Source: Ailurus styani
Lineage: Eukaryota; Chordata; Mammalia; Carnivora; Ailuridae
DNA: 64,000 nucleotides
NCBI GenBank assembly: GCA_002007465.1
Contig: LNAC01000003.1
Span: 9,709,515 to 9,773,514, forward strand
Direction of reading: 5' to 3'
Shown: positions 1 to 11,904 of the stretch, piece by piece
Numbering within the stretch: the first letter of the stretch is position 1
How the letters are laid out: each line of letters starts with the position of its first letter
The notes under the pieces: model-generated
Told to the model about the DNA's origin: nothing
Database searches by the model: none
The model's input: the letters and a program-made list of their open reading frames with translations, nothing else
Made by a program: the position numbers and the translations under genes

Positions 1-2668
1 TGGTAGTCTAAATATTATTTAATCCTAAGGAGACTCCCTAGTGAGCATTGTAATAGCTAAAAATGTGCATGTGGCAGGTGGTGATAAGTATTCTGATTAG
101 GAATGAAAGATAGGACATATCAGAGTGGAGGTTTAACAGTGGGAATTAAAACAAACAAATACAAGTGTGTCAAGGAGGATCTCACAAAGAGGTGACCTAT
201 AAATACTTGCTAAACATTAGCTGAAAAAATTAACAAAATTTTCCAAAGTCATGTAGCTAATAAAAGGCTGATCTGGATTTGGTAATCTAGAAGATGTGAA
301 TTAAGCTTGTTTTTATTTCCACAAGGACATCTTGGAAACCTGGACAACAATGAAAAATTCTCTAAAGTTCATCTATTGATATGTAGAAGAACATAGCACT
401 ATTCAACATGGTGAAAGTTACCATTAGTTTGCCAAGGTGAGGTCACTGTTCAGTTCAGCATTTCTTTACATTCAAGAGTATGGTTCCCTATCTTCATGTA
501 CATGTGACTGGTCCAGTATCCTCATATACATGTGTATGATTAATATCATAACAGTTGGTTCATTACAATATTCAGGATTAAAAAGAAACAGTCTCCAGTT
601 TTCTCCACAGTTTTACATCAGATGTTTTGCTAAGTTGAAATTGAATTTCTACTTCTAGGAGTTTGAATTGAATTTCAAAATGTATTTTAAAATTGAGTGT
701 ATATTTCTATACGCTCGATAGAATATTATTGATAAGCTAGGGAAATTTTCAAAAATACAAATTCACCAGAATGTCAAATATCTGTTCCTGGATTTTTACA
801 TGTTTCGAATATGATTTTTGGTATTTAGGACTTGCAATTTTTAGATGTAATTCCTTTGCATTATTTTAAAGTCAGTATTATAGTAACCACTGATGACCTA
901 ATAAATGAAATAATTATGCAAGCCAACTTATATAGTTCCATATATATTTAAAGAGTTGTGCTGGATCAAACATAGGTGTCCTATACAGACTAATAAGGTC
1001 ATTAGTCTTGTTGGTAAAATTGAAGTCAAATAAAATATAAACAAATAATTCCCATCATGAACAATTCATAGTTTTCGCACTGATTGATATAAATACATAA
1101 GAAGTTATCACTTAAGACACGTAATCTAGATGAAACAAGGGCATAATTTTGATTTAAGAATTACTGACTTTTAACAAAGTAAACCTTATGATCTAAGAGG
1201 TAATGACTGCAAATGGATGCTTTAAATGCCATAGCAGTAGGTTCATTATTTTTTGTGCATTAAATAATGATTTTAATAAAAGTCTCAAGTTCATGTTCTG
1301 AAAGCTATTACCTTTCAGCTATTGCATATACTTCTTTGTCTAGAGGGCAAAGTGAACAACATCTCATATTTTTCTTAGGCACGATATGAAAGCATTAATT
1401 TCCTTCTGCTGCTTTGATGGAACGTGGTGCTTTGGGGCAAGTCAATGCAAAATGATCACATTTTCACTCGTAATCAATATAGTTGGCTGACAGTGGGCAT
1501 CTATTTTTCATTCCAGCATACGGTAAAGTAAAATGATATGTGGATTTTCTTCAAAAGAGGTGCTTTTAGGAAACACAGATGAAATAGCATTTTTAGTAAG
1601 CCACTGAGAAAGTTGGTTATTACTGCAACTCCTTGGCTGCAGAGACAGATGTGAGTCTGGCCTTTTCTTTTCTCCTCTTCTATCTCTCTCAATGGGATAA
1701 TTTGAAAATCTGTAACTTTACTTAAGGAGTTGGCTATGAATCATAAATGACAGAATTAGTTTTTAAGGATAATATATTTAGTCCTTGTAGTGTCTCTGTG
1801 GACTCCTTGACTTCTAAACACCCATTATGTTTTATGTGAAGAGCATAGATCTGCATTTTGTGCTGAAAAAACGTAATTACCAAATTGCTGCAGGTCCATT
1901 TTTTTCTAAGTCATATATTTTCTACTCATGAGATTTTCTAAAATATGAATAAGCTAAATTATAGAAAATGTCTCAAATTACAGTTAGCTGATTTTGACTA
2001 AAAAGCAGTGGATATTTGATGTTGAAGTTAAAATGTTAGAATGCTTGGAGAAAGTGACTAACAATAAAAGAACTAACTTTTATAAACTCTATAGGATTCT
2101 TTGACTTTCATAGTCATACCAAAAATGTATATTTTACTTGTTTAAATTCTATAAAATTTTATTGTCTTTTTATAAATAAATTTTTGCATTTATTCAGATG
2201 GTTAAAATGACTCACCAAGAACAGAAGGGAAGAAAAGGAGGGAGGAAGATAAGGAAGGAGAGGGGGAGGCAGAGAGAAAGAGGCTCTTTAGGGCTGGCCA
2301 AATCCATGGGCAGAAATTGCTTTGCTTCTGAGCCTTTTGGTCATGTTGCCATGGAGTCTCTCACTGATATATTGTCCAAATTTTCAGCAATCTTGTTAGG
2401 GTAGTTTTCAATTGTAGGTGAGGGAAAGGATTAAAGATGATGGTTCTTATTTTATTTCATAAGTGTCCAGATTATGTAGGTTTGCAAAAATCACTGGGCT
2501 CATGGGGTCATGACTGTACTTTAACAACCAGAAAGAATATTGAGAAGATCAACTGGAACAGATTTCTGTAACTGTTCATCATTCAGTTACTTGGAACTAT
2601 GACTCCTTGGGCAATTCTTTCAGCTTGATTTGTTTTAGTGTCTAGGAACTGACTGATGATATTGTGTA
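1..2668. other. AT-rich stretch, no gene recognised
   Basis: No coding region, RNA gene or clearly classifiable repeat is visible. Open frames are short (73 codons or fewer) and show no family resemblance. A purine-rich tract (A/G only for long runs) lies at about 2,215-2,285; it may be a decayed simple repeat or SINE remnant. The rest reads as old, unique mammalian non-coding sequence. Confidence 0.6.
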
Positions 2669-2683
2669 TCTTGATTGATTTTA

Positions 2684-2899
2684 TTTTATTTTATTTTATT
2701 TTTTTTTAAAGATTTTATTTATTTATTTGACACAGAGAGAGAGAGATTACAAGTAGGCAGAGAGGCAGGCAGAGAGAGAGGGGAGGAAGCAGGCTCCCTG
2801 CTGAGCAGGGAGCCCGATGCGGGCCTCGATCCCAGGACGCTGAGATCATGACCTGAGCCGAAAGCAGAGGCTTTAACCCACTGAGCCACCCAGGCGCCC
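2684..2899 (-). mobile_element. Can-SINE (mustelid-type), antisense
   Basis: Read on the minus strand, the copy starts with the tRNA-related head 'gggcgcctgggtggctcagtg' region (right end, 2,880-2,899), passes through 'gttaaagcctctgc' and the CT-rich linker, and ends in the AAATAAATAAATAAAATC tail (left end). It is flanked by a perfect 15-bp target-site duplication, tcttgattgatttta, at 2,669-2,683 and 2,900-2,914, so the insertion boundaries are well fixed. The head has the tRNA-like A and B box layout expected of a pol III SINE. The intact duplication suggests a relatively recent insertion. Confidence 0.95.
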
Positions 2900-2914
2900 T
2901 CTTGATTGATTTTA

Positions 2915-3226
2915 GAATACCAGTTTGGAGGGGAAACATCATGATCGATTTCCAATTCAATGGAATCACCATACTTTAAAGCATTATCTTTGTTGTTTTG
3001 AAATAATACATACACAAATCCATCATGCTGATAAAGGGATCAGCTAAATAAGTGCCTATATGGAATTAAATGTGAAGACCACTGTTTATCTTCTTCCTGC
3101 AACCTCTAGACTCTCTAGAGTTAAAAATATTTGCAATATTGTGTTTACCTTTCCAGTCCTATTCCTGTGCATTTTCAAACCTTTATATGAACACACAGAT
3201 ATTGAAAGAAAGGGGTCATATTACAT
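2915..3226. other. Unannotated unique sequence
   Basis: About 310 bases between a Can-SINE and an LTR. I see no gene or repeat in it. Confidence 0.5.
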
Positions 3227-3833
3227 GTTGTATTAAATTTCTATTGCTGCATAATAAATTACCACAAATATAGTGGCTTATAACAGCACAAATTTATTAG
3301 CTCACACTTACATAGATCTGAGATCTGGCATGGCTCAACTAGATTCTAAATTTTTGGTTCCACAAGGCTGGAATGAAGATGTTGGCCAGGCTTAGCTCTT
3401 ACATAGAAACTTGGAGGAACTATCTGCTTCTATGCTTATTTAGACTGTTGGCAGAATGTAGTTCCTTGCAGCTGTAGATCTGCAATCCTTGTTTCCTTGT
3501 TGGTGATTGGCCAAGAGCTGTCCTTAGCTACTGGAGGCTGCCATGCCTTTTCATATGGCCCCTCTAATTTCAAAGCAGCAATGGTATGTCAAGGTCTTCT
3601 CATCCTTTAAATATCTCTGACTTCCCTTCTACCCTCAGCCAGGATGAAAGCTGTTTTTAAGTTTTTTACATTGGACCCACATGGATAATTTGGAGGAATC
3701 TCTTTATTTTCAGGTCAACTGATTAGATGTGCTTATAACATCTGCAAAGGCCCCTTTGCCAGATAAGGAAACATATTTGTGGGAGTAGCACCAGGCTGAG
3801 GCGAACATGAAGGCTGAGATTTTGCCTCCACAC
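3227..3833 (-). mobile_element. MaLR/MLT1-type solo LTR, antisense
   Basis: The left edge reads 'attgctgcataataaattacc ... agtggcttataacagcac', the reverse complement of the conserved 3' end of MaLR-type LTRs ('...gtggtaatttgttac...'). The body has matching diverged segments (ggctgccatgcc, catatggcccctc, catctgcaaaggcccc) in the expected antisense order, ending near 'attttgcctccacacctcag'. No internal ERV gene sequence adjoins it, so it is probably a solo LTR. It is heavily diverged; subfamily (MLT1 or relative) is uncertain. Confidence 0.7.
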
Positions 3834-3933
3834 CTCAGTTTGTGTGCAACTTGCTTTTTTCACTTAGCAGCATGTCTTTGAAATCTTTCTGTGGATCTAA
3901 TGTTTCTGTGTTCTTCTCATTTGTATTTCTTTT

Positions 3934-4140
3934 TTTTTTTTTTTAAAGATTTTTATTTATTCATTTGACACAGAGAGAGAGATTACAAGTAGGCAGAGAG
4001 GCAGGCAGAGAGAGAGGAGAGAGGAGGAAGCAGGCTCCCTGCTGAGCAGAGAGCCGGATGTGGGCCTCGATCCCAGGACCCTGGGATCATGACCTGAGCC
4101 GAAGGCAGCGGCTTTAACCCACTCAGCCACCCAGGCGCCC
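3934..4140 (-). mobile_element. Can-SINE (mustelid-type), antisense
   Basis: Complete antisense copy: poly-T and TTTATTTATTC tail on the left, GA-rich linker, then 'gctttaacccactcagccacc' and 'caggcgccc' on the right. A perfect 17-bp target-site duplication, tcatttgtatttctttt, lies at 3,917-3,933 and 4,141-4,157. Confidence 0.95.
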
Positions 4141-4269
4141 TCATTTGTATTTCTTTTATATGATGTCACTATATTCTTTCATGGCATGGATATAGCATAC
4201 AACATTTAGTCTTTTTCCTACTTGTGGAAATTTCAGTTGGAAAATGTTTAATATTATATATGATAAGAG

Positions 4270-4770
4270 GCAATGTTAGAGTAGTGGTTAAAAAAATTAG
4301 GTTTCTAAAATCTAATGGCTGGGTGCCTGGGTGGCTCAGTGGGTTAAAGCCTCTGCCTTCGGCTCAGGTCATGATCTCAGGGTCCTGGGACGAGGCCCGC
4401 ATCGGGATCCCTGCTCAGCGGGGAGCCTGCTTCCTCCTCTCTCTCTCTGCCTGCCCCTCTGCCACTTGTGATCTCTCTCTATCTGTCAAATAAATAAATA
4501 CAAAATCTTTAAAAAAATAAAATAAATAAAAAATAAATAAAATAAAAAAATAAAATCTAATGGCCTGAATCAATTAATGGCCCCAGTGTTTTTCTCAGTA
4601 TGTGAATTGAGTCAGCTATGTAACTTCTTTGGATTGTACTTTTTATTTGTAAAAGATGGGTAATAGTATTTATTTCACAGAGTTAGTAGGGAGATTAGGT
4701 AACATAACAGAGGTAAATTGGTTATCCTGGCAGAAAATATTCACTGAAGTAATGTGAATAATTTCTATGC
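4270..4770 (+). repeat. MIR SINE, split by a younger Can-SINE
   Basis: The left part (about 4,270-4,319, 'gttagagtagtggttaaaaaa') matches the 5' part of a MIR. The right part (about 4,551-4,770) matches its 3' half: 'cagctatgtaacttctttgg', then a decayed '...aaaagatgggtaatagta' block that in MIR follows 'cctcatctgtaaaatggg'. The Can-SINE at 4,320-4,550 sits between them. Confidence 0.7.
4320..4550 (+). mobile_element. Can-SINE (mustelid-type), sense
   Basis: Sense copy with the head 'gggtgcctgggtggctcagtg', 'gttaaagcctctgccttcgg', a CT-rich linker and an unusually long AAAATAAATAAA-type tail. A 14-bp target-site duplication, taaaatctaatggc, lies at 4,306-4,319 and 4,551-4,564. The target is an older MIR element. 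Confidence 0.95.
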
Positions 4771-5111
4771 TATACCAACGTGAGTATTTCTACTGTGTAA
4801 TTTCCTAGAAGTAGGATTTAGGTTGAAGACAAATGTACTTTTAACTTAGATAAGACCAAATTGCTTTATGGTAAAGCCATCCCTGTAAAAAAGATATAAT
4901 TTTCTGATTTTTCCTGGCCCTCTACTACTGGAGTAGGTGGTCCTTATTTCCCAGGTGTTTATTAAGTACTTACGATATACCAGATACCTGCTAAGTATCA
5001 CGCAATACAATTGTGAGCAAAACAGCCATGGTTCTTGCTTGTTGAATTTACAATTTAATAATTTGTCAGTAAATGAACAAGATAAATATTTTATTTTACT
5101 TTAAAAAATTC

Positions 5112-5294
5112 TTTATTTTTAAAAATATTTTATTTATTTGACAGAGAGAGGGCACAAGCAGAGGGAGCAGCGGAGGGAGGGGGCAGGCTCTCTGCTGAGT
5201 AGAGAGCCCGATGCGGGGCTCAATCCCAGGACCCTATGATTATGACCTGAGCTGAAGGCTGACGCTTAACTGACTGAGCCACCCAGAGTGCCCT
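5112..5294 (-). mobile_element. Can-SINE, older subtype, antisense
   Basis: Antisense copy with a TATTTTATTTATTTG tail on the left and 'cgcttaactgactgagccacc' on the right. The 'taactgactgag' version, in place of 'taacccactgag', marks an older carnivoran subtype. Target-site duplications are decayed. It lies nearly head to tail with the next SINE. Confidence 0.85.
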
Positions 5295-5302
5295 ATCTTA
5301 CT

Positions 5303-5470
5303 TTTTTAAAGATTTATTTATTTTAGAGAGCGAAAAAGTATGAGCAGAAGGGGCAGAGGGAGAGAGAATCTCAACAGACTCTGCATAGAGCATGGAGTCT
5401 GACGCAGGGACTCACAACCTGAGACAAAACCAAGAGTCAGACACAATTGACTATGCCATGCAGGCACCCT
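5303..5470 (-). mobile_element. Can-SINE, older diverged copy, antisense
   Basis: Antisense copy beginning 'ttaaagatttatttatttta' and ending in the degraded head 'gactatgccatgcaggcaccc'. It is more diverged than most copies here. Only about 8 bases separate it from the preceding SINE. Confidence 0.8.
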
Positions 5471-6030
5471 GACGATTGTACATTTTAATTATAAATTGTA
5501 ATTAGTGCTATGTAAAATGGATCAGACAGTTAAGGAAGCATATAACAAGGAACCAGATCTTGTCCAGGGAGTTAAGGAGCCCTCCTGGAGATAATGTTAA
5601 TTCAGGCTAGAATAGAAGAAAGATGTGATGAGATTGTTTCTCAAAGGAAATAAAATTATCGAGGCTTACTATTAAATTGAAAGGCAGTTATCAGGATAGA
5701 TTAAGTTTCTACCTTGCAAAAAACTATATAGATAATAGTGCTAATCATTAAGATAAGGGAACAACATGGAGGAAGTTTGAGTTGGGAAGGGAAGATCATG
5801 CTTTTGAACATAGGCACGTTGAATTTGAGGAGAATTTGAGACACCCCAGGGGAGATGTCAAATATACAGTAAAATATATAGAACACAGAAGAGGTCTGGG
5901 CTGGACATAGATGTTTTGGAGTTTGCATTTTGAAGTGGTAATTCAAGCCATAGGGAAATATGATACCATGCGCCTCTTTAAAGAACAGAGCTATCCCATT
6001 CAATACAGGAACCACTAATGTCATGGGACA

Positions 6031-6965
6031 TCTTACACTTGAAATATGGCTAGTTTGAAGCTAAAATTATACCAGATTTTGAAAATTCAGTAGGCTACAA
6101 AGTATGTAAAATATCTCATTGATAATTGTTTATGTTGATTGCATGTTGAGATGATAATATTTTGGATATATTGAGTTATTAAAACTAGTCTCATCTGTTT
6201 CTTTTTTCACTTTTGATGTAGCTTCTAGAATATTTAAAATTATACATGTGCCATTTATGACTCACATATTTCTATTGGATAGTGGTGGTACAGTGACCAA
6301 AAAAAGATTGCTTATATTTGATTTTCTTAAATTTCAAATTCGAACTTTAAGAAAATCAAATATTTAATGTCTTGGTAGAGAATGCTCAGCTACAAAAGAT
6401 GTTTTGAAAGAGCAATCAGACTAGAAAGAGAAAAATAATACTTAAAAGCAAAGAAAGTGTATGTTTTGAAAGTGTGCTTTATTGAATATTGCTCAGAGGT
6501 CAAAAAAGATATAGATTGTAAAGTGTGCATTGGATTTATGACTGGGGATTTTTACAAAGGCAGTGACATTTATTTCTGTGGAGAGGGATGAGTTGAAGCC
6601 TCCTTTCTGAATGTTGATGAACAAACTGTAAAGAATTAGAAATTGGGAGAGCAGACAAATCTATGAAATTCAGCTATAAAGGGGAAATAGGATAAAGTGA
6701 TATGTTTTAATACAAAGGGATTTGAACATATTTAAAAAACAAGAGAATTATCCAGAAAAGAAGGAAAGGTTTCAGATATAGAAGAAATTAGAAATATTGG
6801 ATGGTATGTAGATTCTTTGAGGTAGAGTCAGAGTGACGTCCTACCAGAGCATTCATCACATGTTAAATAACTATGTGTTATTCCATCTGTATGTATCATT
6901 AGGCTATAGCTCCAAGAAGGAAGGAGCCACTTCTTCGTCCTTATCTAACTCTGAACACCTGCCTA
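6031..6965. other. AT-rich unique sequence with one long hairpin
   Basis: No gene or classifiable repeat is seen apart from the inverted repeat at 6,314-6,363. Confidence 0.5.
6314..6363. repeat. Perfect 18-bp inverted repeat (hairpin)
   Basis: The left arm atatttgattttcttaaa (6,314-6,331) is the exact reverse complement of the right arm (6,346-6,363), with a 14-base spacer. I could not link it to a transposon end or an RNA gene. Confidence 0.9.
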
Positions 6966-6982
6966 TGAAATATTCTATTCCT

Positions 6983-7184
6983 TTTTTCTTTTTAAAGATT
7001 TTATTTATTTATTTGACACAGAGAGAGAGATCACATCACAAGTAGGCAGAGAAGCAGGCAGAGAGAGGAGGAAGCAGGCTCCCCACTGAGCAGGGAGCCG
7101 AATGTGGGCCTCGATCCCAGGACCCTGTGATCATGGCCTGAGCCGAAGGCAGAGGCTTTAACCCACTGAGCCACCCAGGCGCCC
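6983..7184 (-). mobile_element. Can-SINE (mustelid-type), antisense
   Basis: Complete antisense copy ending in 'aacccactgagccacccagg'. The target-site duplication of 17 bp (tgaaatattctattcct at 6,966-6,982; tgaagtattctattcct at 7,185-7,201) carries one mismatch. Confidence 0.95.
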
Positions 7185-7201
7185 TGAAGTATTCTATTCC
7201 T

Positions 7202-7984
7202 AATAGCTTCAAGGTATGTTTACTATGTGAAGAAAACATGAATGTTGAATATAAATATGTTTGCTATATAGATCATAATCACAGAGAACAGTTCTTAGAT
7301 ACCATATTGTTGTTGAAGAAAAAAGAATTCTTGATGTTCATAATGCACAATGAGAGGAAAGAAGAGAAGGTATTATATACTGATTGTTTTCATATTTACA
7401 GTTTATACTATAGACCCTGTGGATAGCTAAAACCACTGGAAGCTGGGAAGTTTAATAAAAATATATTAACACCAGGTTGGGATCTGCCACAGGGCCAATG
7501 AAAAATAAATTAATAAAACCCAAGCTACCTTCCCCCTTCGTGCCTTCAAGTCTAGGCAATTGGTATTACTGAGTTTCTTGATACCCATTATAACTTTATT
7601 CTAGGCTCCAAGTTAAATTATTTTGTAATTTTCTACTTTAATAATGTCTCTTATTCAAGCTGCTGCTGTTGAAAGCATGTTTATGCTGAGGTTGTTGGCC
7701 AGGACTATGGTGCCTATAAGCCTGAATGAATATGAGAACAACCTAATGTTTGGGGATGCCTTAAATGGTTGGATTTTTCTTGTTTTCTGTTTTCCTGGTA
7801 CATTTCCTCTTTTCCTGGTCATATATATTCTCTGTTGGTCTTAGATAGATATGGTGGGAACATACAAAGTCCAGGAACAGGGCTGTCTGAACAGTAGTCT
7901 CATTCTGTTATAGATCAGTATACCTATTATTTTCTAGAAAATGAATTTGGGGGAAATATGAGAAAGTTGAAAAAATGCTGTATT
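7202..7984. other. Unannotated unique sequence
   Basis: No gene or clear repeat is visible. The short open frames at 7,238-7,426 and 7,644-7,844 have no recognisable protein features. Confidence 0.5.
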
Positions 7985-8262
7985 TTGAGTAGGTAACATT
8001 TAATGAGCACTTAAATTTTCCATAGATTGTCGAAGCATTTTAGAGTATTAATTCATTTAATCCTGAAATCAGCTTTTGGGGTAGATACTGTCTTTTGTTG
8101 TTATCAGCACTGTTACCATCTTCATTTCATGAATGAGAAAGGAAGGACACAGACTTTAATAACCAGTCTAAACCACACAGTTAATAAGTGCAAAGACAGG
8201 GGTTTGAGCCCAGCCACTCTGACTCAAGGTTCCTAGCTTGTATCTACTAAGTCATTTAGACT
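7985..8262 (-). repeat. MIR SINE, antisense
   Basis: The antisense MIR pattern is readable: 'ttaatgagcactt', 'aattcatttaatcctgaaa', 'tcatttcatgaatgagaaa', 'aaccacacagttaataagtg' and 'ggtttgagcccagccactctg' in the expected order. Confidence 0.8.
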
Positions 8263-9927
8263 TGTTAAAGCCAGATGGAAATGAGCTCTTAGTAGTTATA
8301 CTCAAATAATAGCAGGAACTTGGTGATCTTGTGAAGTAAATTGAAAGCATTAATTTGTGGGGTTTTTTTTTAAGCTATGAAGAAGAGATGGGGCATTGCC
8401 TTGAGATCTGGCCTTATGTGCAACTGTGGCTTTATCAACAAGTGAAAACCCCATTAGTCTTAGTGTCCTTCTTTGTAAAGTCAGTTGGTTAGACTAAGTG
8501 TCATTAATCATTTAGAACCATAAAATGATGGGATTCTTGAATATTCTTGGAATATTCCAATTAATAGATTTCATGTTTAAAATAATCATCTTAGCAAGTA
8601 AGGCTGCTAGATAGCAAATGATGAATATGTAAGTGGAAAAGGACACTATTACACATTTTCAGTGAAATCTTTATGAGAGAAATCTCTTTAATTTTTCTTT
8701 TAAAACATTTTTAGCAAGGGTGATGGATGACTAATTAGATGTTAATTGTTCATGTCTACTGATTAGGAAATTTAGGAAGGGTTTTTATAGCGTTGATTTA
8801 ATAAGGAATGACACTTGAATCTTACCCATAATTAGCTTATTACATTTGGCTGCTGTTTGAATCTGTGCTATGGGAATGATTTAAAGAGATTAATCTCTTT
8901 CAAGGACCACGTAAGTGCTGATACATTACCCTAGAACACCTTCCAAACTTGCTGGAACAATGATGATCCTGATTCTATGTAATATATTGATATGCTTGTT
9001 AGGTGAAGGGGAAAAGCAAGAGATCTAGCTTTTGGGTAGACCCCAACTCTCAGTATCAGTTATGAAAGGTTACACAGTTAACAGCCTTATGCCTCCTTTA
9101 ATGGGGGAAACTTCAGAGTACTGAACAATGGAAAATCCATTTTTCAATGTATACATCAAAAAAGAAACTATTGTCTTTCTTGCCAAAACTTGTGTATAAA
9201 CTCTCCTTTCATCCCAAATTGACAGAGAACTGCCAACAGCAGAGGAAAGAGAATAGAGCGAGAGTGCTCAGCTTAGATAAAGAAAACTGCAGAAATACTT
9301 CCAAGAATGAATTAACAAACACTTGTATGCCTGATATCCAGCTTAAGAAATGCAACATCGTGAACAGTATTAAGGTCTGGGTGTTACCTGAGGTTGGAGT
9401 ACATTATTTTCAGGCATATCTTTATATTTTTACTATATATTTATATATGTATCTCTGAACAATATGCTTGCATTTTTTCATTGTTGAAATTTTATGGAGC
9501 TTAATAAATGCCAATCTTTTTCTTTGCCTGAGTTCAGAACCAGTTGAGAAATAGAATAAGAAGTTAGGTAACTAGAGATCAATTGGTGACTAGCAAAGAG
9601 AGAGAGAATTAGCTGTACACCAACAATGAACTCCTGAGATCTGAAGTCCAAAATTAAAGTTACCTATTCATTGCTTAGAAACACAGAATGATTGCAGACC
9701 TTCCTATATGGAGGTAAATCATTCTACCCATAGGAGCAGATCAGAATGCATCTCTGTGAGTCCAGCTAACCCCCCAATAAGGAAGATGTGTGAAGCAGAG
9801 TATCTGCAGAAGCCAAGGAAAGAGTACAGAATCACCAGGGAATTCCGTTGTCTATAATTAACAAGGGTTATCACCACCTACTTTCATAAGGAGGAAGGGA
9901 AAGTTTCTTTAAAAGCCCCACTCTAAA
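8263..9927. other. Unannotated sequence, possible weak MIR
   Basis: No gene is visible. A weak MIR-like 3' segment may lie at about 8,400-8,500 ('tccttctttgtaaagtcagttgg'). The open frame at 9,147-9,458 (103 codons) has no recognisable domain and a lysine- and asparagine-rich composition typical of random AT-rich DNA. Confidence 0.45.
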
Positions 9928-10004
9928 TGTGTAAGCCTGATGATTCACAGACCTGTACCCCTGGGGCAAATAATATGTTCTATGTTAATAAAAAAATAAA
10001 ATGA
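9928..10004 (+). mobile_element. Carnivoran L1 3' terminus, strongly 5'-truncated
   Basis: The text 'gtaagcctgatgattcacag ... acctgtacccctggggcaaa' followed by an A-rich AATAAAAAAATAAAA tail is an L1 3'-UTR end. The same terminal sequence occurs antisense at 40,969-41,047, which supports a dispersed repeat. The 5' limit of this copy is not clear. Confidence 0.7.
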
Positions 10005-11104
10005 TCACTGTGTAATAATTTTAGTTATTGCATAAATTTATGTATAACTTAAAGATCTAGTAGACAATTTTATTTCAGGTTACAAGCTTAATCATTATTC
10101 TTTCCCATCTTCAGAAAATCCTAAATAAAAAGATCTCTTGAGACAGTGTTGTATCACTGGATTAAGTGGACTAAGTGGACCCTATTTGGTTCATAGGGAC
10201 AAGATTTTTTAATCTGGAGTTGGAAAAGGCAAATGTGTAAGACTGCTTAAAAAATTCTGTCCTTACTTTAGTACGTGCTCCTGTTGGATAAATCAGAGTC
10301 AATCGTACTTATTCCTTGCCACAAAGCAATTCCACAGAAATAAAAGCAAAATAATCTTTTTGAAAGTATGTATTTGTACATTAATTCACAGTAAGAACAT
10401 ATGTATTTAAATAAATTGAATTAAATTAAATAAATAGATTGTACATTAATTAAAAATAAAATATACACATTTAAAAATATATACCTCAAATTTACCACTA
10501 CATATATAGCTTTTGAGTGTTCAGACAAATAAAAACTCATCTCTTTTCCACAGTTTCTATACCACACTCATATTTAGTTTAATGGGACTGCTAAAGAGTT
10601 TTGAATCATGGCTTACTTGCCTTCATAAAGATAGATAAACTTTCTTCCTTGTTCTTAAATAATACCTTAAACTTGAAAATCCATTTGAAAATATAATTCA
10701 AATGAGAAAATGCAAGATGATCCAAACAAATTATAAGCATTTCAGGAAAACTAATAGCATTCACATTTTGGAAAAGATAGTAGGACAATAATAGAATTTT
10801 TAACTCTTTGTAATGATTTTTGACTGACTTAGAGTAGAAGGATAATAGGGCAATTTCTTGTTGTTTAAGGAATGGGGAAAATGCCAAGGGATTAGCTATG
10901 TTTCAGGTATGGTTCATTCTGTGTTTGCTGTCATAAGGGGAAAATTTGATGCTATTAAAGGCTATTCTTGGATATGGTGTTTGAGAATCATCCAGTTCGA
11001 TGTTTCCTCTACGTGGCTGCAAGTATGCTTGGGTAATTATTCAGTATTAGAAGACGTGATATGTAAAAGAAATAATAAAAAAAATTGAGATATCAGTCAG
11101 TGGA
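10005..11104. other. AT-rich unannotated sequence
   Basis: No gene or classifiable repeat is visible. The stretch at about 10,400-10,490 is almost pure A/T (TTAAATAAAT-like words). Confidence 0.5.
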
Positions 11105-11372
11105 AAAGCTACCACATTATATCTGCATAGTTTCATAAATATTCTCTCCTTTGAAGTTCACAATAAAAATGAACTCATTTTACTGAGGAGGGAAGCTGAT
11201 AGGGATTTATTCAAGTCGAGATAGTTACTGTTATTCCCCCCATGATAGAGTTGAACACCCTGCGGCACAGAGACTTAAGTGATTTCTCCAAGCTCACTCA
11301 GCTGGGAAGTGAGTTATAAACTCAGCCGGTCTGACTTTGGAGCCTGTGTGCATAACTACTACACCATATGAT
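11105..11372 (-). repeat. MIR SINE, antisense
   Basis: The antisense MIR order is visible: '...gcggcacagagacttaagtg', 'ctcactcagctgggaagtg', 'actcagccggtctgactttg', 'gagcctgtgtgcataactac'. Confidence 0.8.
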
Positions 11373-11589
11373 AGAGGCAGTGAGAAGGCAAACTTCTTCA
11401 TCTAGGTCAAAATATATTTACCATTCTATTCAAGATACAGTCTCAAACAACTCTAAAAATACCAATCTAGCAACTTTTCTCCTCAGGTTTCATTTTATTT
11501 AATTCTACTGAAGCATTTGATGCCTTTGGACTAATTCTTTTCTTAAAACGTTCTTCCTTTGGCTTCAATATTAGGAACAATAATCTTGT

Positions 11590-11830
11590 ATTTGCATAGT
11601 GTTTTATAGTTACTTTTACCAATGTCATTTTATTTTATGTATATAGAGCTTGGTCTATGTTGGGGAAGTTTTGTGATAACCATTGTATGGATGAGGAAAT
11701 TCATGCACAGAGATGGTCAATGACTGGTTCACAGTTTGAATAAATTAATGCACAGTGATGATCAGTGACTAGTAATAAGTAGAGAAACCACATCTAAAAC
11801 TTCTACCTTTAGGTTAACTGGTCTCACACA
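11590..11830 (-). repeat. MIR SINE, antisense, with internal duplication
   Basis: The pattern 'gtatggatgaggaaattcatg', 'cacagagatggtcaatgactgg' fits an antisense MIR. A partly repeated block follows ('taatgcacagtgatgatcagtgactag', about 11,745-11,772), apparently a short duplication of the preceding segment. Confidence 0.65.
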
Positions 11831-11904
11831 ATTTCCATTAAAGAATGTTGCCACCTTAAAATTTGTTTTCCAACTGGATGAATTAGACACTTTGTTTTTA
11901 AGAT

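Larger units (their letters stand above)
4925..6030 (+). repeat. Old interspersed repeat, family uncertain
   Basis: The pieces 'tattaagtacttacgatatacc ... ttgtgagcaaaacagccatgg' (4,960-5,060), 'gtgctatgtaaaatggatcagac' (about 5,500) and 'gaatttgaggagaatttgag ... aggtctgggctggacatagatg' (5,820-5,915) recall, in order, a long mammal-wide repeat whose consensus I remember but cannot name with confidence. Two antisense Can-SINEs interrupt it. A second possible copy lies at about 51,600-52,700. Strand and limits are approximate. Confidence 0.4.

Noticed and set aside
2719..3015. Minus-strand frames containing a 'GAWVAQWVKASAFGSGHDL'-like peptide, recurring at several places
   Set aside because: The recurring peptide is the translation of the Can-SINE head, seen wherever a SINE occurs, not a protein family.
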